From: an uncultured bacterium
GTDB taxonomy: Bacteria > Bacillota_I > Bacilli_A > RF39 > UBA660
Reading direction: 5' to 3'
Assembly: GCA_959020415.1 (NCBI GenBank)
Contig: CAUERX010000012.1
Span: 1-38,005, forward strand
Length of the DNA: 38,005 bases
Of this stretch, positions 24,521 through 32,796 are shown piece after piece. The notes below the pieces were generated by a model. It saw only the letters and a list, made by a program, of their open reading frames with translations. It did not search any database and had not been told where the DNA came from. The position numbers and the translations under genes were made by a program. Each line of letters opens with the position of its first letter. Positions within the stretch are counted from its first letter, which is position 1.

Positions 24521-24933
24521 TAACTATCTCCCCTTTCATTTTCTACTTTTATTGTTAAATCTTTCATATAATTTTCTTGCATGTTTTCTAAATATTTTTT
24601 AGCAAATAATTTCATAATAAAATTACTAACTTCTATTTCTTCAGTAAAATCTAATTCAACATTACCGTTTGAAAGCTCTTTAAATTTACCAGTCCAAATA
24701 CCTTTAATGTTTTCATTTTTCAATTCAAAGCAATATTCTTCTAGATTTTTTTTACTTGTAATTGTGAAGTATGTAGGATATCCTTTTTTTGTATATTCAA
24801 CGAAATGAATATTGTCAATTATTTCAATTTTAGATAGATCACTTCGCCATAAATAATCTTCATTGTTAGTTACAATTTTCCATAGTTTGTTTTTAGCACA
24901 ATTAAATTCTTTTTTTATATTTACTTTTATCAT
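24520..24933 (-). CDS. SRPBCC superfamily protein
   Basis: 137 aa, a single START/Bet v1-like ligand-binding domain. The pattern is typical of the bacterial polyketide-cyclase/AHSA1-like branch: LWKIVTN near the start, YLWRSDLSKIEI, a central beta sheet with GIWTGKF, the strand LDFTEEIEV, and a long C-terminal helix (MKLFAKKYLENMQENYMKDL). The ligand cannot be predicted. Its TAA overlaps the ATG of the TfoX-like gene, forming a coupled pair that recurs in Bacillota. AAGGTAAT is the ribosome binding site. Confidence 0.8.
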   Translation of the reverse strand: MIKVNIKKEFNCAKNKLWKIVTNNEDYLWRSDLSKIEIIDNIHFVEYTKKGYPTYFTITSKKNLEEYCFELKNENIKGIWTGKFKELSNGNVELDFTEEIEVSNFIMKLFAKKYLENMQENYMKDLTIKVENERGDS

Positions 24934-24952
24934 ATTTTATTACCTTATAATT

Positions 24953-24958
24953 ATTATA
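24953..24958 (-). promoter_or_regulatory. extended -10 promoter for the SRPBCC gene
   Basis: TGCTATAAT on the minus strand, 20 nt before the start; TTGCCA lies 19 nt further upstream as a poor-spacing -35. Confidence 0.5.
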
Positions 24959-25112
24959 GCAGGTATTTATGGTATTATGGCAATGAAAAACACTAATGTT
25001 AATTAGTATTTACAAATTATCTTATAAATTTATGGTTCTAAGTAAAGTACTTCAGAATATTATAAATACTCCAACTATTATTTATTTAAAAATTCAAGTT
25101 TATTAATCAATA

Positions 25113-25188
25113 TGGTGCCGGAAACAGGACTTGAACCTGCGACCTATCGATTACGAGACGATTGCTCTACCAGCTGAGCTATTCCGGC
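25113..25188 (-). tRNA. tRNA-Thr (anticodon CGT)
   Basis: 76 nt with encoded CCA. The 7-bp acceptor pairs GCCGGAA with TTCCGGC, the D arm is GCTC/GAGC, the anticodon loop is CTCGTAA, and the T arm carries TTCAAGT. The anticodon CGT reads ACG. Position 31-39 is a U-U mismatch. Its own promoter lies just upstream. Confidence 0.93.
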
Positions 25189-25199
25189 AAACTAATAAT

Positions 25200-25228
25200 A
25201 TTATATACCATTTTTTATTTTTTGTCTT
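25200..25228 (-). promoter_or_regulatory. promoter of tRNA-Thr
   Basis: On the minus strand, AAGACA (25223-25228), a 17-nt spacer and TATAAT (25200-25205), giving a start about 5 nt before the mature tRNA. Confidence 0.6.
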
Positions 25229-25251
25229 TATTATTTAAAAATATTTTACGT

Positions 25252-25281
25252 AAAAAAATAAAGCGTAGTTTTTACGCTTTA
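25252..25281 (-). terminator. intrinsic terminator of the SGNH-like relic
   Basis: AAAGCGTA/TACGCTTT stem (25260-25267 with 25273-25280) overlapping the relic's stop codon, followed by A and seven T on the minus strand. Confidence 0.8.
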
Positions 25282-26452
25282 TTTCTTAAGGTTTGGGATT
25301 TGACTAATTGAAAAAGTTTTTTCTCTCTTTTACGTTCTTTTATTTCTTCCCCTTTTACTATACTTGACATCTCAAATTCCTAGAGTTCTCTTAACTTTAA
25401 AGGAAAATTAAATTCTTCCATATTATCTTTAATAGTTTTAAATTGACTATCTAGGTCTTTCTTCTGTTCTTGATCTTCTTCTATAAAATAGGGAGTTACT
25501 CTGGTTAGCGGCTCACTTTTACCAATTTTTATTTCATTCATTTTCGTAAGAATTAAATCGGCGACGCTACACGCTGTCTCTTCGGGTAAATGAACTCGCG
25601 TTTAGTTTAGTGAAGCTTGGACAACTGATTCAATATCAATAAATAATCGTCCATATAAACTACATAAATATTCTAAAATACATTATATTCAATAATCATT
25701 TCTCTAAACCTGTTTTATATAACCTTTTAGAACAAGATGTGCCAAGAATATATATGTCAGTATTAGGATTTCTAGTTAAGATATGGTTAAAATTACGATC
25801 AATATCTTTCATTGTTCTTTTAAAGTGATTAGGATTTTTTGATTTAGTCAAACTGTAATAATAGTTTCCAGTTAATCTTCTTTTTTCACAGTCTATTTGC
25901 AAAATATGTGGATTGTTATGAACTTCACGCATTAAATTATTAATACCACTTGAGAAGACTAAAATAGGTTCCTTAGTTTCTTGTAATACCCTAGTAATTA
26001 TAGTTTTTTCATCACCAGGATTAACTCTATAAATTAATTTAGATGATTTTCCTATAATACCAAGATTTGGGCGCCTATCAAATAGTTTAATTGGTCTTCT
26101 AGCAATGCGTTCTATTGATTTTCTTATGCGCTGGAATTTATTATAAACTACATGTTTACTAGCAACCTGTACTCCATTATGAAGATAATATATAAACAAT
26201 GTATTCTGTTTTATTAATGATTGTTGAAAAGCAATCATTAAGCGCTAGGGTGAATGTTGAGGTTTCTAAAGTATCTTTAATTTGCTTTAGAAATTCTTTA
26301 GAAAATGGTGAACTTAAAAGATTAACCCCTCGAAAAACATTCATGCCTATTATAGTAATGTCTGGTTCTTGATAATACGCTCTTAAAGCTTCTATTTCTA
26401 CGCTCTTCTTTTGTATATATTTTATTCCCTCATTTGATTTATATATTAGCAT
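25272..26452 (-). pseudogene. decayed SGNH-like hydrolase gene
   Basis: About 390 codons broken into at least three frames. Part one (26452-26177) contains EPDITIIGMNVFRG. Part two (26238-25696) has a basic helical region (FQRIRKSIERIARRPIK), then EPILVFSSGINNLMREV and NTDIYILGTSC, ending in KTGLEK. Part three (to 25272) reads LFIDIESVVQASLN, a stop, RVHLPEETACSVADLI, a long charged helix, another stop and a Lys-rich tail. SSGxNN in the middle and a late H-L-P...VADLI resemble SGNH/GDSL esterase blocks III and V, but the block I GDS motif is not visible, so the family call is tentative. Two in-frame stops and two frameshifts make it a pseudogene. It still has a terminator. Confidence 0.65.
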
Positions 26453-26536
26453 TATAGCGTATATTTGTAAAAAATATTGTAGTAATTAAGTAGCCAACAA
26501 ATAAATAAAATATATTAAATTATAAACTTTAGATTA

Positions 26537-26565
26537 TTGCTCTTAAAAACAGTTTATGATAAAAT
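26537..26565 (+). promoter_or_regulatory. promoter for the PepSY gene
   Basis: TTGCTC (26537-26542), a 17-nt spacer and TAAAAT (26560-26565) with TGA before it as an extended -10. Confidence 0.5.
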
Positions 26566-26582
26566 ATTTTTAGGAGGTATAT

Positions 26583-27140
26583 ATGAAAAAAATTTTAATA
26601 ATTATTTCTATTTTTATAGGACTTTTACTAATAATTGGTTTGGGTATGTTTATTTATATTAAAACTTCATTTTTAAGCGAAAGTGAAATCAAAGATATTA
26701 TTATTAAAGATACTAATAAGTCTAGTGAAGAAATCCATTTTGAAAAAGTTGATCTTGAAATAAAGGAAAAATGTTATGAAGTTGATCTTTATTACAATAA
26801 TAATGAATATGAATATAAAGTAGATGCGAAAAATGGCAAAATTATTTATAGTGATTTTGTTAAACTAAAAGTCCCAACTTCTGAAACAAATACTGATAAT
26901 CAAAACAACAGGTCAGACATAAAGAATCTCGAGGATGCAAAAAAAATGGCCCTAGAACACGCTAATTTAAAACAAGAAGAAGCCACCTTTACAAAAACAA
27001 AAAGCGATGTTGAAGATGGTGCTAGTATTTACGAAATTGAATTTACAGATAATACTTATAAATATGAATATGAAATTTCTGTAAACAATGGAGAAATTTT
27101 AAAAAATAGTAAAGAAAAAATAAATAAACGCGGAAATTAA
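26583..27140 (+). CDS. membrane-anchored PepSY-domain protein
   Basis: 185 aa. One N-terminal membrane helix (about 4-26) anchors two PepSY-like modules. The first (about 34-94) ends in YEYKVDAKNGKII and the second (about 112-178) in YEYEISVNNGEIL, the typical strand-turn-Gly ending. A polar Asn/Thr linker separates them. PepSY domains are associated with protease inhibition or cell-surface control; the target here is unknown. AGGAGG precedes the ATG. It is a single gene with its own promoter and a very strong terminator. Confidence 0.85.
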   Translation: MKKILIIISIFIGLLLIIGLGMFIYIKTSFLSESEIKDIIIKDTNKSSEEIHFEKVDLEIKEKCYEVDLYYNNNEYEYKVDAKNGKIIYSDFVKLKVPTSETNTDNQNNRSDIKNLEDAKKMALEHANLKQEEATFTKTKSDVEDGASIYEIEFTDNTYKYEYEISVNNGEILKNSKEKINKRGN

Positions 27141-27147
27141 AACCAAT

Positions 27148-27194
27148 GTAAAATAAAAAAGATATTAACATAGCTAATATCTTTTTTATTTTAC
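27148..27194 (+). terminator. strong intrinsic terminator of the PepSY gene
   Basis: A 20-bp perfect stem with a 7-nt loop (27148-27167 with 27175-27194). T-rich on both arms, so it could act in both directions. Confidence 0.85.
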
Positions 27195-27207
27195 AAAATG
27201 ATTAATA

Positions 27208-27321
27208 TTATTCAATGTCCTCTTTTTTTAATAGGTAAAAATTAAGACTGCATCCAATTATTTCATCAGATGTTAAGCCACTTATATAATTAAAAAAATC
27301 ATTATATTGAATTTTTTTATC
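27208..27321 (-). pseudogene. possible small gene remnant
   Basis: On the minus strand a frame without a start codon reads KKIQYNDFFNYISGLTSDEI, continuing through GCSLNFYLLKKEDIE to a TAA at 27208. It has a protein-like composition but no ribosome binding site and no recognised family. It is adjacent to tRNA-Leu. It may be chance. Confidence 0.25.
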
Positions 27322-27350
27322 TCTTCATTATAAATTTTAAATATAAATAA

Positions 27351-27436
27351 TGGTGCGAGGAAAGGGATTTGAACCCTCACAGAGCTATCTCCACTACCCC
27401 CTCAAAGTAGCGCGTCTACCATTCCGCCACCCTCGC
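27351..27436 (-). tRNA. tRNA-Leu (anticodon GAG)
   Basis: 86 nt including encoded CCA. The acceptor pairs GCGAGGG with the C-rich 3' arm, and a long variable arm marks a class II tRNA. The anticodon arm is CTACT/GGTAG with loop TTGAGGG, so the anticodon GAG reads CTC/CTT. It begins 13 nt after the stop codon of the NatB-like permease, and no separate promoter is visible, so it may be processed from that transcript or start within the permease gene. Confidence 0.93.
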
Positions 27437-27440
27437 AATA

Positions 27441-27461
27441 AAGAGTAAATTATTTACTCTT
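27441..27461 (-). terminator. weak hairpin at the end of the NatB-like gene
   Basis: AAGAGTAA/TTACTCTT stem including the TAA stop, followed only by TTATT on the minus strand, then the tRNA-Leu. Leaky termination would let the tRNA be cotranscribed. Confidence 0.4.
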
Positions 27462-28775
27462 AACAGCTTTAAACATTTTTTTCCATAAATCTTTTGAAGA
27501 ATAATTTAAGATACCTTGTTTATAAATTTTGAAACCATATTTTACTAATAGGAAAATTGATAATCCAACTAATAAAATAGCAATTATAAACTGCAAGATA
27601 CTAAATTGACCTAAGACTAGAAGGCATGGGGCCAAAATAGCCGAAATAAATGGTACAAAAGCTAAAACTTGGATAAATATTGATCCTTCAAATACTCCAG
27701 CCATAATTGCTAAATAATAGCCAACTAATGAAATAAGCATAATTGGTGTTTGCAATTGTTGGAAATCTTCAATATTTGTAGTCATTGAAGCTAGTACTCC
27801 AGCTAATAATGAATATGCAATAAAAGTTAATACCATCATTACTAAAGTTAATGGAATGATATATACTAATTGTGCGCCTATATCACTAGCTATTAATTCA
27901 CTAATAGACTTGCCAATGTCAAGCCCCCCCATATCTAAGGATCCACCAGTTCCGAGCATAAATCTAATTATAATACCAATGGCGGCAAATAAAACTAAGA
28001 GTCCACCTTGAATTAAAACAAATAAATTACTAGCAATTATTTTAGATAGTAAATGAGTTTTGGGCGAAACATTAGAAATAATAATTTCCATACCTCTCGT
28101 AGTTTTTTCATCATTAACTTCAGCACCAATCATTTGAACTAAGAAAATAGTTAAAGCAAAGAATGGTAAAATGAAAATTGGAAAGACAGTTGACATAATC
28201 ATCTGCATACTTTCATCTTCACTTTTTTTATTTTCATCTAAAACTTGTCTTTCAATTTCGATCGGTGAAGATATTTTGGCTAAATCATCAGGATTAATGT
28301 TAGTTTCCATTAAAGCAACTTGAGACTTGGTATTATTAATAATAGTACCAAATTCTGAATAATCATTACTACTGACATAACCATCAGATATTAATTTGGC
28401 TTTGATAACATTTTTATCACTATTATCAATTACAAGAACCCAAGCATCTTTGTTATCTTTTTCTTTTAAAATCTCTTCAGGCGTTTTGGCTGTTTTCTTT
28501 ATTTCAAAGTTTGATTTATCATCATCATCTTTTTGAAACATTGAGGCGTATGTATCATTTTGGGCTTTTAAAATATCGTATGATTTTCCAGAATTATCAA
28601 TAACATAGACTATTTGCTTTTTATCAAAGTCACCACCAAATAACTTAATAACGCTATCAATATTAATTAATCCAGCGATTAACACTAATAATAAGACATT
28701 AACAACAACGAACCATTTTGTTTTAACTTTCCTTTTTAAACTAACACCAATTAAATATTTTAATTTAGTTTTCAT
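27450..28775 (-). CDS. ABC-2 type exporter permease (NatB-like)
   Basis: 441 aa. A first helix (about 20-42) is followed by an extracytoplasmic domain of roughly 170 residues, then five or more helices in the C-terminal half with an ABC-2 membrane core (AEVNDEKTTRGMEIIISNVS near residue 220). This layout is that of NatB/YhaP-type Na+ or drug efflux permeases; the substrate cannot be read. A GTG three codons upstream is in frame, but GGTGA lies 7 nt before the ATG at 28775. The start overlaps the ATPase gene by 11 nt. Confidence 0.88.
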   Translation of the reverse strand: MKTKLKYLIGVSLKRKVKTKWFVVVNVLLLVLIAGLINIDSVIKLFGGDFDKKQIVYVIDNSGKSYDILKAQNDTYASMFQKDDDDKSNFEIKKTAKTPEEILKEKDNKDAWVLVIDNSDKNVIKAKLISDGYVSSNDYSEFGTIINNTKSQVALMETNINPDDLAKISSPIEIERQVLDENKKSEDESMQMIMSTVFPIFILPFFALTIFLVQMIGAEVNDEKTTRGMEIIISNVSPKTHLLSKIIASNLFVLIQGGLLVLFAAIGIIIRFMLGTGGSLDMGGLDIGKSISELIASDIGAQLVYIIPLTLVMMVLTFIAYSLLAGVLASMTTNIEDFQQLQTPIMLISLVGYYLAIMAGVFEGSIFIQVLAFVPFISAILAPCLLVLGQFSILQFIIAILLVGLSIFLLVKYGFKIYKQGILNYSSKDLWKKMFKAVKSK

Positions 28776-29664
28776 ATGTTTCACCTACTTTAGCTATAAA
28801 GATTTCATTTAATGATGGTTCTTCAACAACAAATTTAGTAATGTCTTTGCTTTTGCTTACTTCTTCAAAAACTTTTTCAGCTACGCTTTCTTCAGCAATT
28901 TTTATTTCATAAGAATCGGCCTTAGCGTTTATTTCTAAAACGCCTTCTATTTGTTTTATTTTTTCTAAGTCAATAGTTCCTTTAACTTCGATATTTTTCT
29001 TACGGTATTGTTTTTTGATGTCAGAAAGATTACCTGATAGTACAGCTTTACCGTCTTTTAAGACAACTAATTTTTTACAGAACAATTCAACGTGCTCCAT
29101 ACGATGAGATGAAAAGATTATCATACTGCCTTTTTCAGCCATTTCTTTAATTTCGTTTTTAAATAATTCAACATTAAATGGATCTAATCCAGAAAAAGGT
29201 TCATCACAAATTAAAAGTCTTGGCTCATTTAAGATAGCTGTAATAAACTGAATTTTTTGCTGATTACCTTTAGATAGTTCTTTGATTTTTTTATTTTTAT
29301 AGCTTTCAATTCCAAATTTCTTTAATAGCTCATCAACTCTTTGATCAACCTTTTCCTTGGTCATGCCTTTTAAGATGCCATAATAATCACATTGTTCTTG
29401 AACAGTTAGTTTAGTAAGTAAACTACGCTCTTCAGTTAAAAAGCCAATAGTATCAGTAACACTATAATCAATAGGCTTTTCATCTAAAGTTATACTGCCA
29501 CTAGTTGGATCTAATAAGCCAATGATCATTCTAAATGTGGTTGTTTTACCTGCGCCATTAACACCTAAAAGGCCAAATATTTCCCCTGGTTTCACTTCAA
29601 ATGACAAATTGTCAACGGCGCAAAAATTATCATAATATTTTGTTATATTCTCTACTTTAAGCAT
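28765..29664 (-). CDS. ABC transporter ATP-binding protein (NatA-like)
   Basis: 299 aa. Walker A GVNGAGKTT (34-42), signature LSKGNQQK, Walker B LLICDEPFSGLD, switch His in FSSHRM, and an extra C-terminal regulatory domain of about 85 residues typical of the NatA/EcsA/CcmA branch. Paired with the ABC-2 permease downstream (11-nt overlap). It follows the rhodanese gene by 9 nt in the same operon. Confidence 0.93.
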   Translation of the reverse strand: MLKVENITKYYDNFCAVDNLSFEVKPGEIFGLLGVNGAGKTTTFRMIIGLLDPTSGSITLDEKPIDYSVTDTIGFLTEERSLLTKLTVQEQCDYYGILKGMTKEKVDQRVDELLKKFGIESYKNKKIKELSKGNQQKIQFITAILNEPRLLICDEPFSGLDPFNVELFKNEIKEMAEKGSMIIFSSHRMEHVELFCKKLVVLKDGKAVLSGNLSDIKKQYRKKNIEVKGTIDLEKIKQIEGVLEINAKADSYEIKIAEESVAEKVFEEVSKSKDITKFVVEEPSLNEIFIAKVGETYEN

Positions 29665-29673
29665 TTCTCTCCT

Positions 29674-30063
29674 CTATTCTTTTGCTAATTCTCCGGTCCA
29701 GCTATTTAAGCCGCCCATATCGTAAACTTTAGTGTATCCTAATTTTAGAAGGGTATTGGCCGCTTCTTTACTACGATTACCACTACGACAATAAACAATT
29801 ATTTTATCATTTTTATCGTAAGTTATTTTTTCCTTACTTATCTCATCATAAGGAATATTAACTGCATTTTGAATATGTCCGCTGGCATATTCTTCTTTGG
29901 TTCGGACATCAATAATTTTTGTGTTTTCTGTCATAAGTTCTAAAGCTTCTTTCTCAGTTATTTTTTGATAACCACTTTCCTTACTATTCAAACTCATGAA
30001 AATAATTATAGCTACCATGATAACAATAAAAATTATGTACCAATATTTTTTTAACAGTTCCAT
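29674..30063 (-). CDS. membrane-anchored rhodanese-domain protein
   Basis: 129 aa. One N-terminal helix (about 8-25) then a single rhodanese domain with the entry motif IDVRTKEEYASGHI and the active loop CRSGNRS, whose cysteine accepts sulfane sulfur. The domain ends with GGLNSW, conserved in the family. The helix orientation suggests that the domain is outside the membrane, but that is not certain. It is the first gene of a three-gene operon with the NatAB-type exporter, driven by a good promoter. A role in sulfur transfer or redox sensing is inferred from family only. Confidence 0.9.
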   Translation of the reverse strand: MELLKKYWYIIFIVIMVAIIIFMSLNSKESGYQKITEKEALELMTENTKIIDVRTKEEYASGHIQNAVNIPYDEISKEKITYDKNDKIIVYCRSGNRSKEAANTLLKLGYTKVYDMGGLNSWTGELAKE

Positions 30064-30090
30064 CCCTACTTCCTTTCTACTTCCATTATT

Positions 30091-30119
30091 AGTTTATCAA
30101 AGCTACGGGTATTGGTCAA
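30091..30119 (-). promoter_or_regulatory. promoter of the rhodanese-exporter operon
   Basis: On the minus strand, TTGACC (30114-30119), a 17-nt spacer and TAAACT (30091-30096) with TGA before it. Confidence 0.65.
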
Positions 30120-30128
30120 TATTTTAAA

Positions 30129-30152
30129 AGAAAAAAAGTCTTTTAGGACTTT
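30129..30152 (-). terminator. intrinsic terminator of uppS-cdsA-rseP
   Basis: AAAGTC/GACTTT stem (30135-30140 with 30147-30152) reaching into the rseP stop codon, then T residues on the minus strand. Confidence 0.75.
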
Positions 30153-31188
30153 ATTTAAACAACCGGATGATGTCATTATATGTTATGAGAATCATTAAGG
30201 CCATAAGTAAGAATAATCCGATTGAGTGAATGGTATTTTCAAGTTTTGGATTAACTGGTGAGCCTTTAATTTTTTCAATAATTAAGAATAATATACGTCC
30301 ACCATCAAAAGCTGGAATTGGTAAAAAATTGATAAACCCTACATTAATACTTATGTAAGCTGTTAGATATAATAATGACATAAGTCCGGTATCTGCGGCA
30401 CTACCAACGACATTATATATTCCCACTGGTCCTGATAATGAACCTAGACCTAATTGTCCAGTTATAAGATAAAAGACAATAAATATCATTTGATGGATTA
30501 AACTTAATGTTTTAGTAAAGGCGTATTCTAAAGCTGGAAAGAAACCATGTTCTACCTCATCATTTATTTTAAATCCGTACTTATAAGTATCTTCTCCATT
30601 TTCTTTTACTTTTTTTGGAGAAATCGTTACTTGTTTAGTTGTTCCGTCCCTATCAACGTCTAAAGTGATTTGCTCACCTTTAAACACTTGCAATTGAAAA
30701 ACTAATTTATCATTTGTGTCAGCATTTTTTCCATTAATTTTTAAAATGCGGTCACCCTCTTGTAAACCTGATGTATAAGCTGGATAGCTTGGATCAATAT
30801 CACCTACAATTGATTTATTTTGTGGTGATCCGTTAACTAGCCCAACGATAAATAATAAGACGATGGCTAAAATGAAATTCATCATGATTCCAGCGATAAC
30901 GGTCATAAATCTTTGACCAAAAGTTTTTGAACCAAATTTTTGGTTTTTTGGAACGCTTTGATCGTCTTCAATTTCTTCACCGGCCATCTGAACAAATCCA
31001 CCTATTGGGAAAAGTCTTAAACAATAATCGGTTTCGTCGTTTTTTCGATTCTTTTTAAGGATCACTGGTCCCATGCCTAATGAAAACTCATAGACATAAA
31101 TTCCTGATTTTTTGGCAAAGATAAAATGTCCAAGTTCATGAATAAAAATAATAACACCAAGAATAATTATAAAGTATAATAAAGTCAT
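30151..31188 (-). CDS. rseP: site-2 intramembrane zinc protease RseP/RasP
   Basis: 345 aa. Zinc site HELGH (17-21) in the first helix, one PDZ domain (about 120-195, with GLQEGDRILKINGK), and the third zinc ligand in NFLPIPAFDGGR near residue 290. Four membrane helices. RseP/RasP cuts anti-sigma factors and signal peptide remnants inside the membrane. AGGAGG lies 5 nt before the ATG. Third gene of uppS-cdsA-rseP, a gene order widely conserved in bacteria; the dxr gene often between cdsA and rseP is missing, as are proS and polC after it. Confidence 0.94.
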   Translation of the reverse strand: MTLLYFIIILGVIIFIHELGHFIFAKKSGIYVYEFSLGMGPVILKKNRKNDETDYCLRLFPIGGFVQMAGEEIEDDQSVPKNQKFGSKTFGQRFMTVIAGIMMNFILAIVLLFIVGLVNGSPQNKSIVGDIDPSYPAYTSGLQEGDRILKINGKNADTNDKLVFQLQVFKGEQITLDVDRDGTTKQVTISPKKVKENGEDTYKYGFKINDEVEHGFFPALEYAFTKTLSLIHQMIFIVFYLITGQLGLGSLSGPVGIYNVVGSAADTGLMSLLYLTAYISINVGFINFLPIPAFDGGRILFLIIEKIKGSPVNPKLENTIHSIGLFLLMALMILITYNDIIRLFK

Positions 31189-31196
31189 AATGCCTC

Positions 31197-31997
31197 CTAT
31201 AAAATTGTTATGAAAAATGTAAAGCCTAAAACGACAAAGATAATACTATCTAATCTATCTAAGATTCCACCATGTCCAGGCATTAAGTTTGAAAAGTCTT
31301 TAATACCAAAATATCTTTTCATTGCAGAAAAGGCTAGATCGCCAAATTGCGCTAATAAAGATAAGAAGGTACAAATTGCAAGTAAAGTAATTTCGGAAAA
31401 TTCAGGATCAATGCAAGTATGATAAAACATTGCACTTACAAATACCCCCATGATAGTTCCACCAATTAAACCTTCCCACGTTTTCTTTGGTGAAATTTCA
31501 GTTAATAATTTATGTTTACCGATTAGACTACCAGTTAAATAAGCAAAGGTATCGGTTGTTATAGTAATTGTAAATAAAAATACGAATAATTTTAAATCAG
31601 TATGTCTTAACATTATTAGTAAAGCAATTGATATTCCTAAGAATAGCACACCACCTATTACATAAAAGGCGTCTTTTATACTATATTTTTTATGATCGTG
31701 ATATAGAACCGCCGGGAATAAGAAAGATAAGAATAATGCAGCTAAAACACGATAATCGAGGCTAAATGTTGTCGATATGGATTTCACATCTACTAAGACA
31801 ATTAATGACATAAATATAAATGCAATTAATTTAATGAAAAATGGGATTGGTTTACGATTTGATTTTGCATCTAAAAATTCTTTTAAACACATTAATCCAA
31901 TAACATAAGCTACTATATTAAATAATATGCCTCCATGCAAAATAATAGGAATACAAATAGCTAAAGCGACTAGCGCACTAATTACTCTCGTTTTCAT
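31197..31997 (-). CDS. cdsA: phosphatidate cytidylyltransferase CdsA
   Basis: 266 aa polytopic membrane enzyme making CDP-diacylglycerol from phosphatidate and CTP. The family signature is in the C-terminal part: SAMKRYFGIKDF followed by PGHGGILDRLDS. About eight membrane helices. The frame is open to a further start at 32024, but GGAGG is 8 nt before the ATG at 31997, which gives the usual N-terminus. The start overlaps uppS by 20 nt and the stop is 8 nt before rseP. Confidence 0.94.
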   Translation of the reverse strand: MKTRVISALVALAICIPIILHGGILFNIVAYVIGLMCLKEFLDAKSNRKPIPFFIKLIAFIFMSLIVLVDVKSISTTFSLDYRVLAALFLSFLFPAVLYHDHKKYSIKDAFYVIGGVLFLGISIALLIMLRHTDLKLFVFLFTITITTDTFAYLTGSLIGKHKLLTEISPKKTWEGLIGGTIMGVFVSAMFYHTCIDPEFSEITLLAICTFLSLLAQFGDLAFSAMKRYFGIKDFSNLMPGHGGILDRLDSIIFVVLGFTFFITIL

Positions 31998-32709
31998 AGT
32001 TAATACCTCCAAATCTACGATCACGTTTTGTATATATTGTTAAGGCCTCATCGAAATCTTCTTCTTTGAAATCAGGAAATAAAGTTTTAGGAAAATAGAA
32101 TTCCGCATATGAACACTGCCAAAGCATAAAATTACTAATACGCTCTTCTCCACTTGTTCTGATTAATAAATCAACTGGGGGTAGATTATGATATAAATAT
32201 GTACTAAAGACTTCTTCATTTAAATCAGCAATATTTAATTTATTTTCGCTAACATCTTTGACAATCTTTTTTGTAGCGTCAACTATTTCAGCATGACTAC
32301 CATAGTTAAAGCAAATGTTAAAAACTCTTTCTTGATAGTCTTTGGTTTCTTCCTCAATTTTATTCATAGCTTTTAAAACTTTATCTGATAATTTATTATG
32401 ACGTCCAGAGAAAAATGCTTGCATTTTTTCTTCATGACAGAATACTAAAATATCTTTTAATCTATCAACTAATAAATTATTCATTATAAAGCTAACTTCA
32501 CTATCACTACGTTTAAAGTTTTCAGTTGAAAATAAATAAGCACTTATGTATTTAACTCCTTTTTTATACATATACGCGGTCAATTTTTGAAGATTTTGAA
32601 AACCAGCTTCGTGACCTTTGCTACGGGAAAGTCCTCTTGCTTCAGCCCATCTGCCATTACCATCAACAATGATTCCGACATGATATGGAATTTTTAATTC
32701 ATTTTCCAT
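31978..32709 (-). CDS. uppS: undecaprenyl pyrophosphate synthase
   Basis: 243 aa cis-prenyltransferase making the C55 lipid carrier for cell-wall synthesis. The pyrophosphate-binding motif is VDGNGRWA (15-22) and the second signature is RTSGEERISNFMLWQ followed by EFYF near residue 215. Its presence indicates that the cell makes peptidoglycan or another carrier-dependent polymer, unlike true wall-less mollicutes. First gene of the operon, with a TATAAT promoter placed right after the pilin terminator. TGAGG is the ribosome binding site. Confidence 0.96.
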   Translation of the reverse strand: MENELKIPYHVGIIVDGNGRWAEARGLSRSKGHEAGFQNLQKLTAYMYKKGVKYISAYLFSTENFKRSDSEVSFIMNNLLVDRLKDILVFCHEEKMQAFFSGRHNKLSDKVLKAMNKIEEETKDYQERVFNICFNYGSHAEIVDATKKIVKDVSENKLNIADLNEEVFSTYLYHNLPPVDLLIRTSGEERISNFMLWQCSYAEFYFPKTLFPDFKEEDFDEALTIYTKRDRRFGGINYENESN

Positions 32710-32733
32710 CTTTATACCTCACTATCTTTATAT

Positions 32734-32762
32734 ATTATAATATATTTTGCTATATTATACAA
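32734..32762 (-). promoter_or_regulatory. promoter of uppS-cdsA-rseP
   Basis: On the minus strand, TTGTAT (32757-32762), a 17-nt spacer and TATAAT (32734-32739). The -35 directly follows the U-tract of the pilin gene's terminator. Confidence 0.6.
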
Positions 32763-32786
32763 GAAAAGAATTACCATAGTAATTCT
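32763..32786 (-). terminator. intrinsic terminator of the prepilin gene
   Basis: AGAATTAC/GTAATTCT 8-bp stem (32767-32774 with 32779-32786) followed by TTTCTT on the minus strand. Confidence 0.7.
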
Positions 32787-32796
32787 CTTAAGCATT

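Noticed and set aside
18710..27140. Insertion sequence or integrase responsible for the decay zone
   Set aside because: No transposase or recombinase remnant and no terminal inverted repeats with target duplication were recognised; the 7-bp repeats at 19631 and 20196 only bound the inversion.
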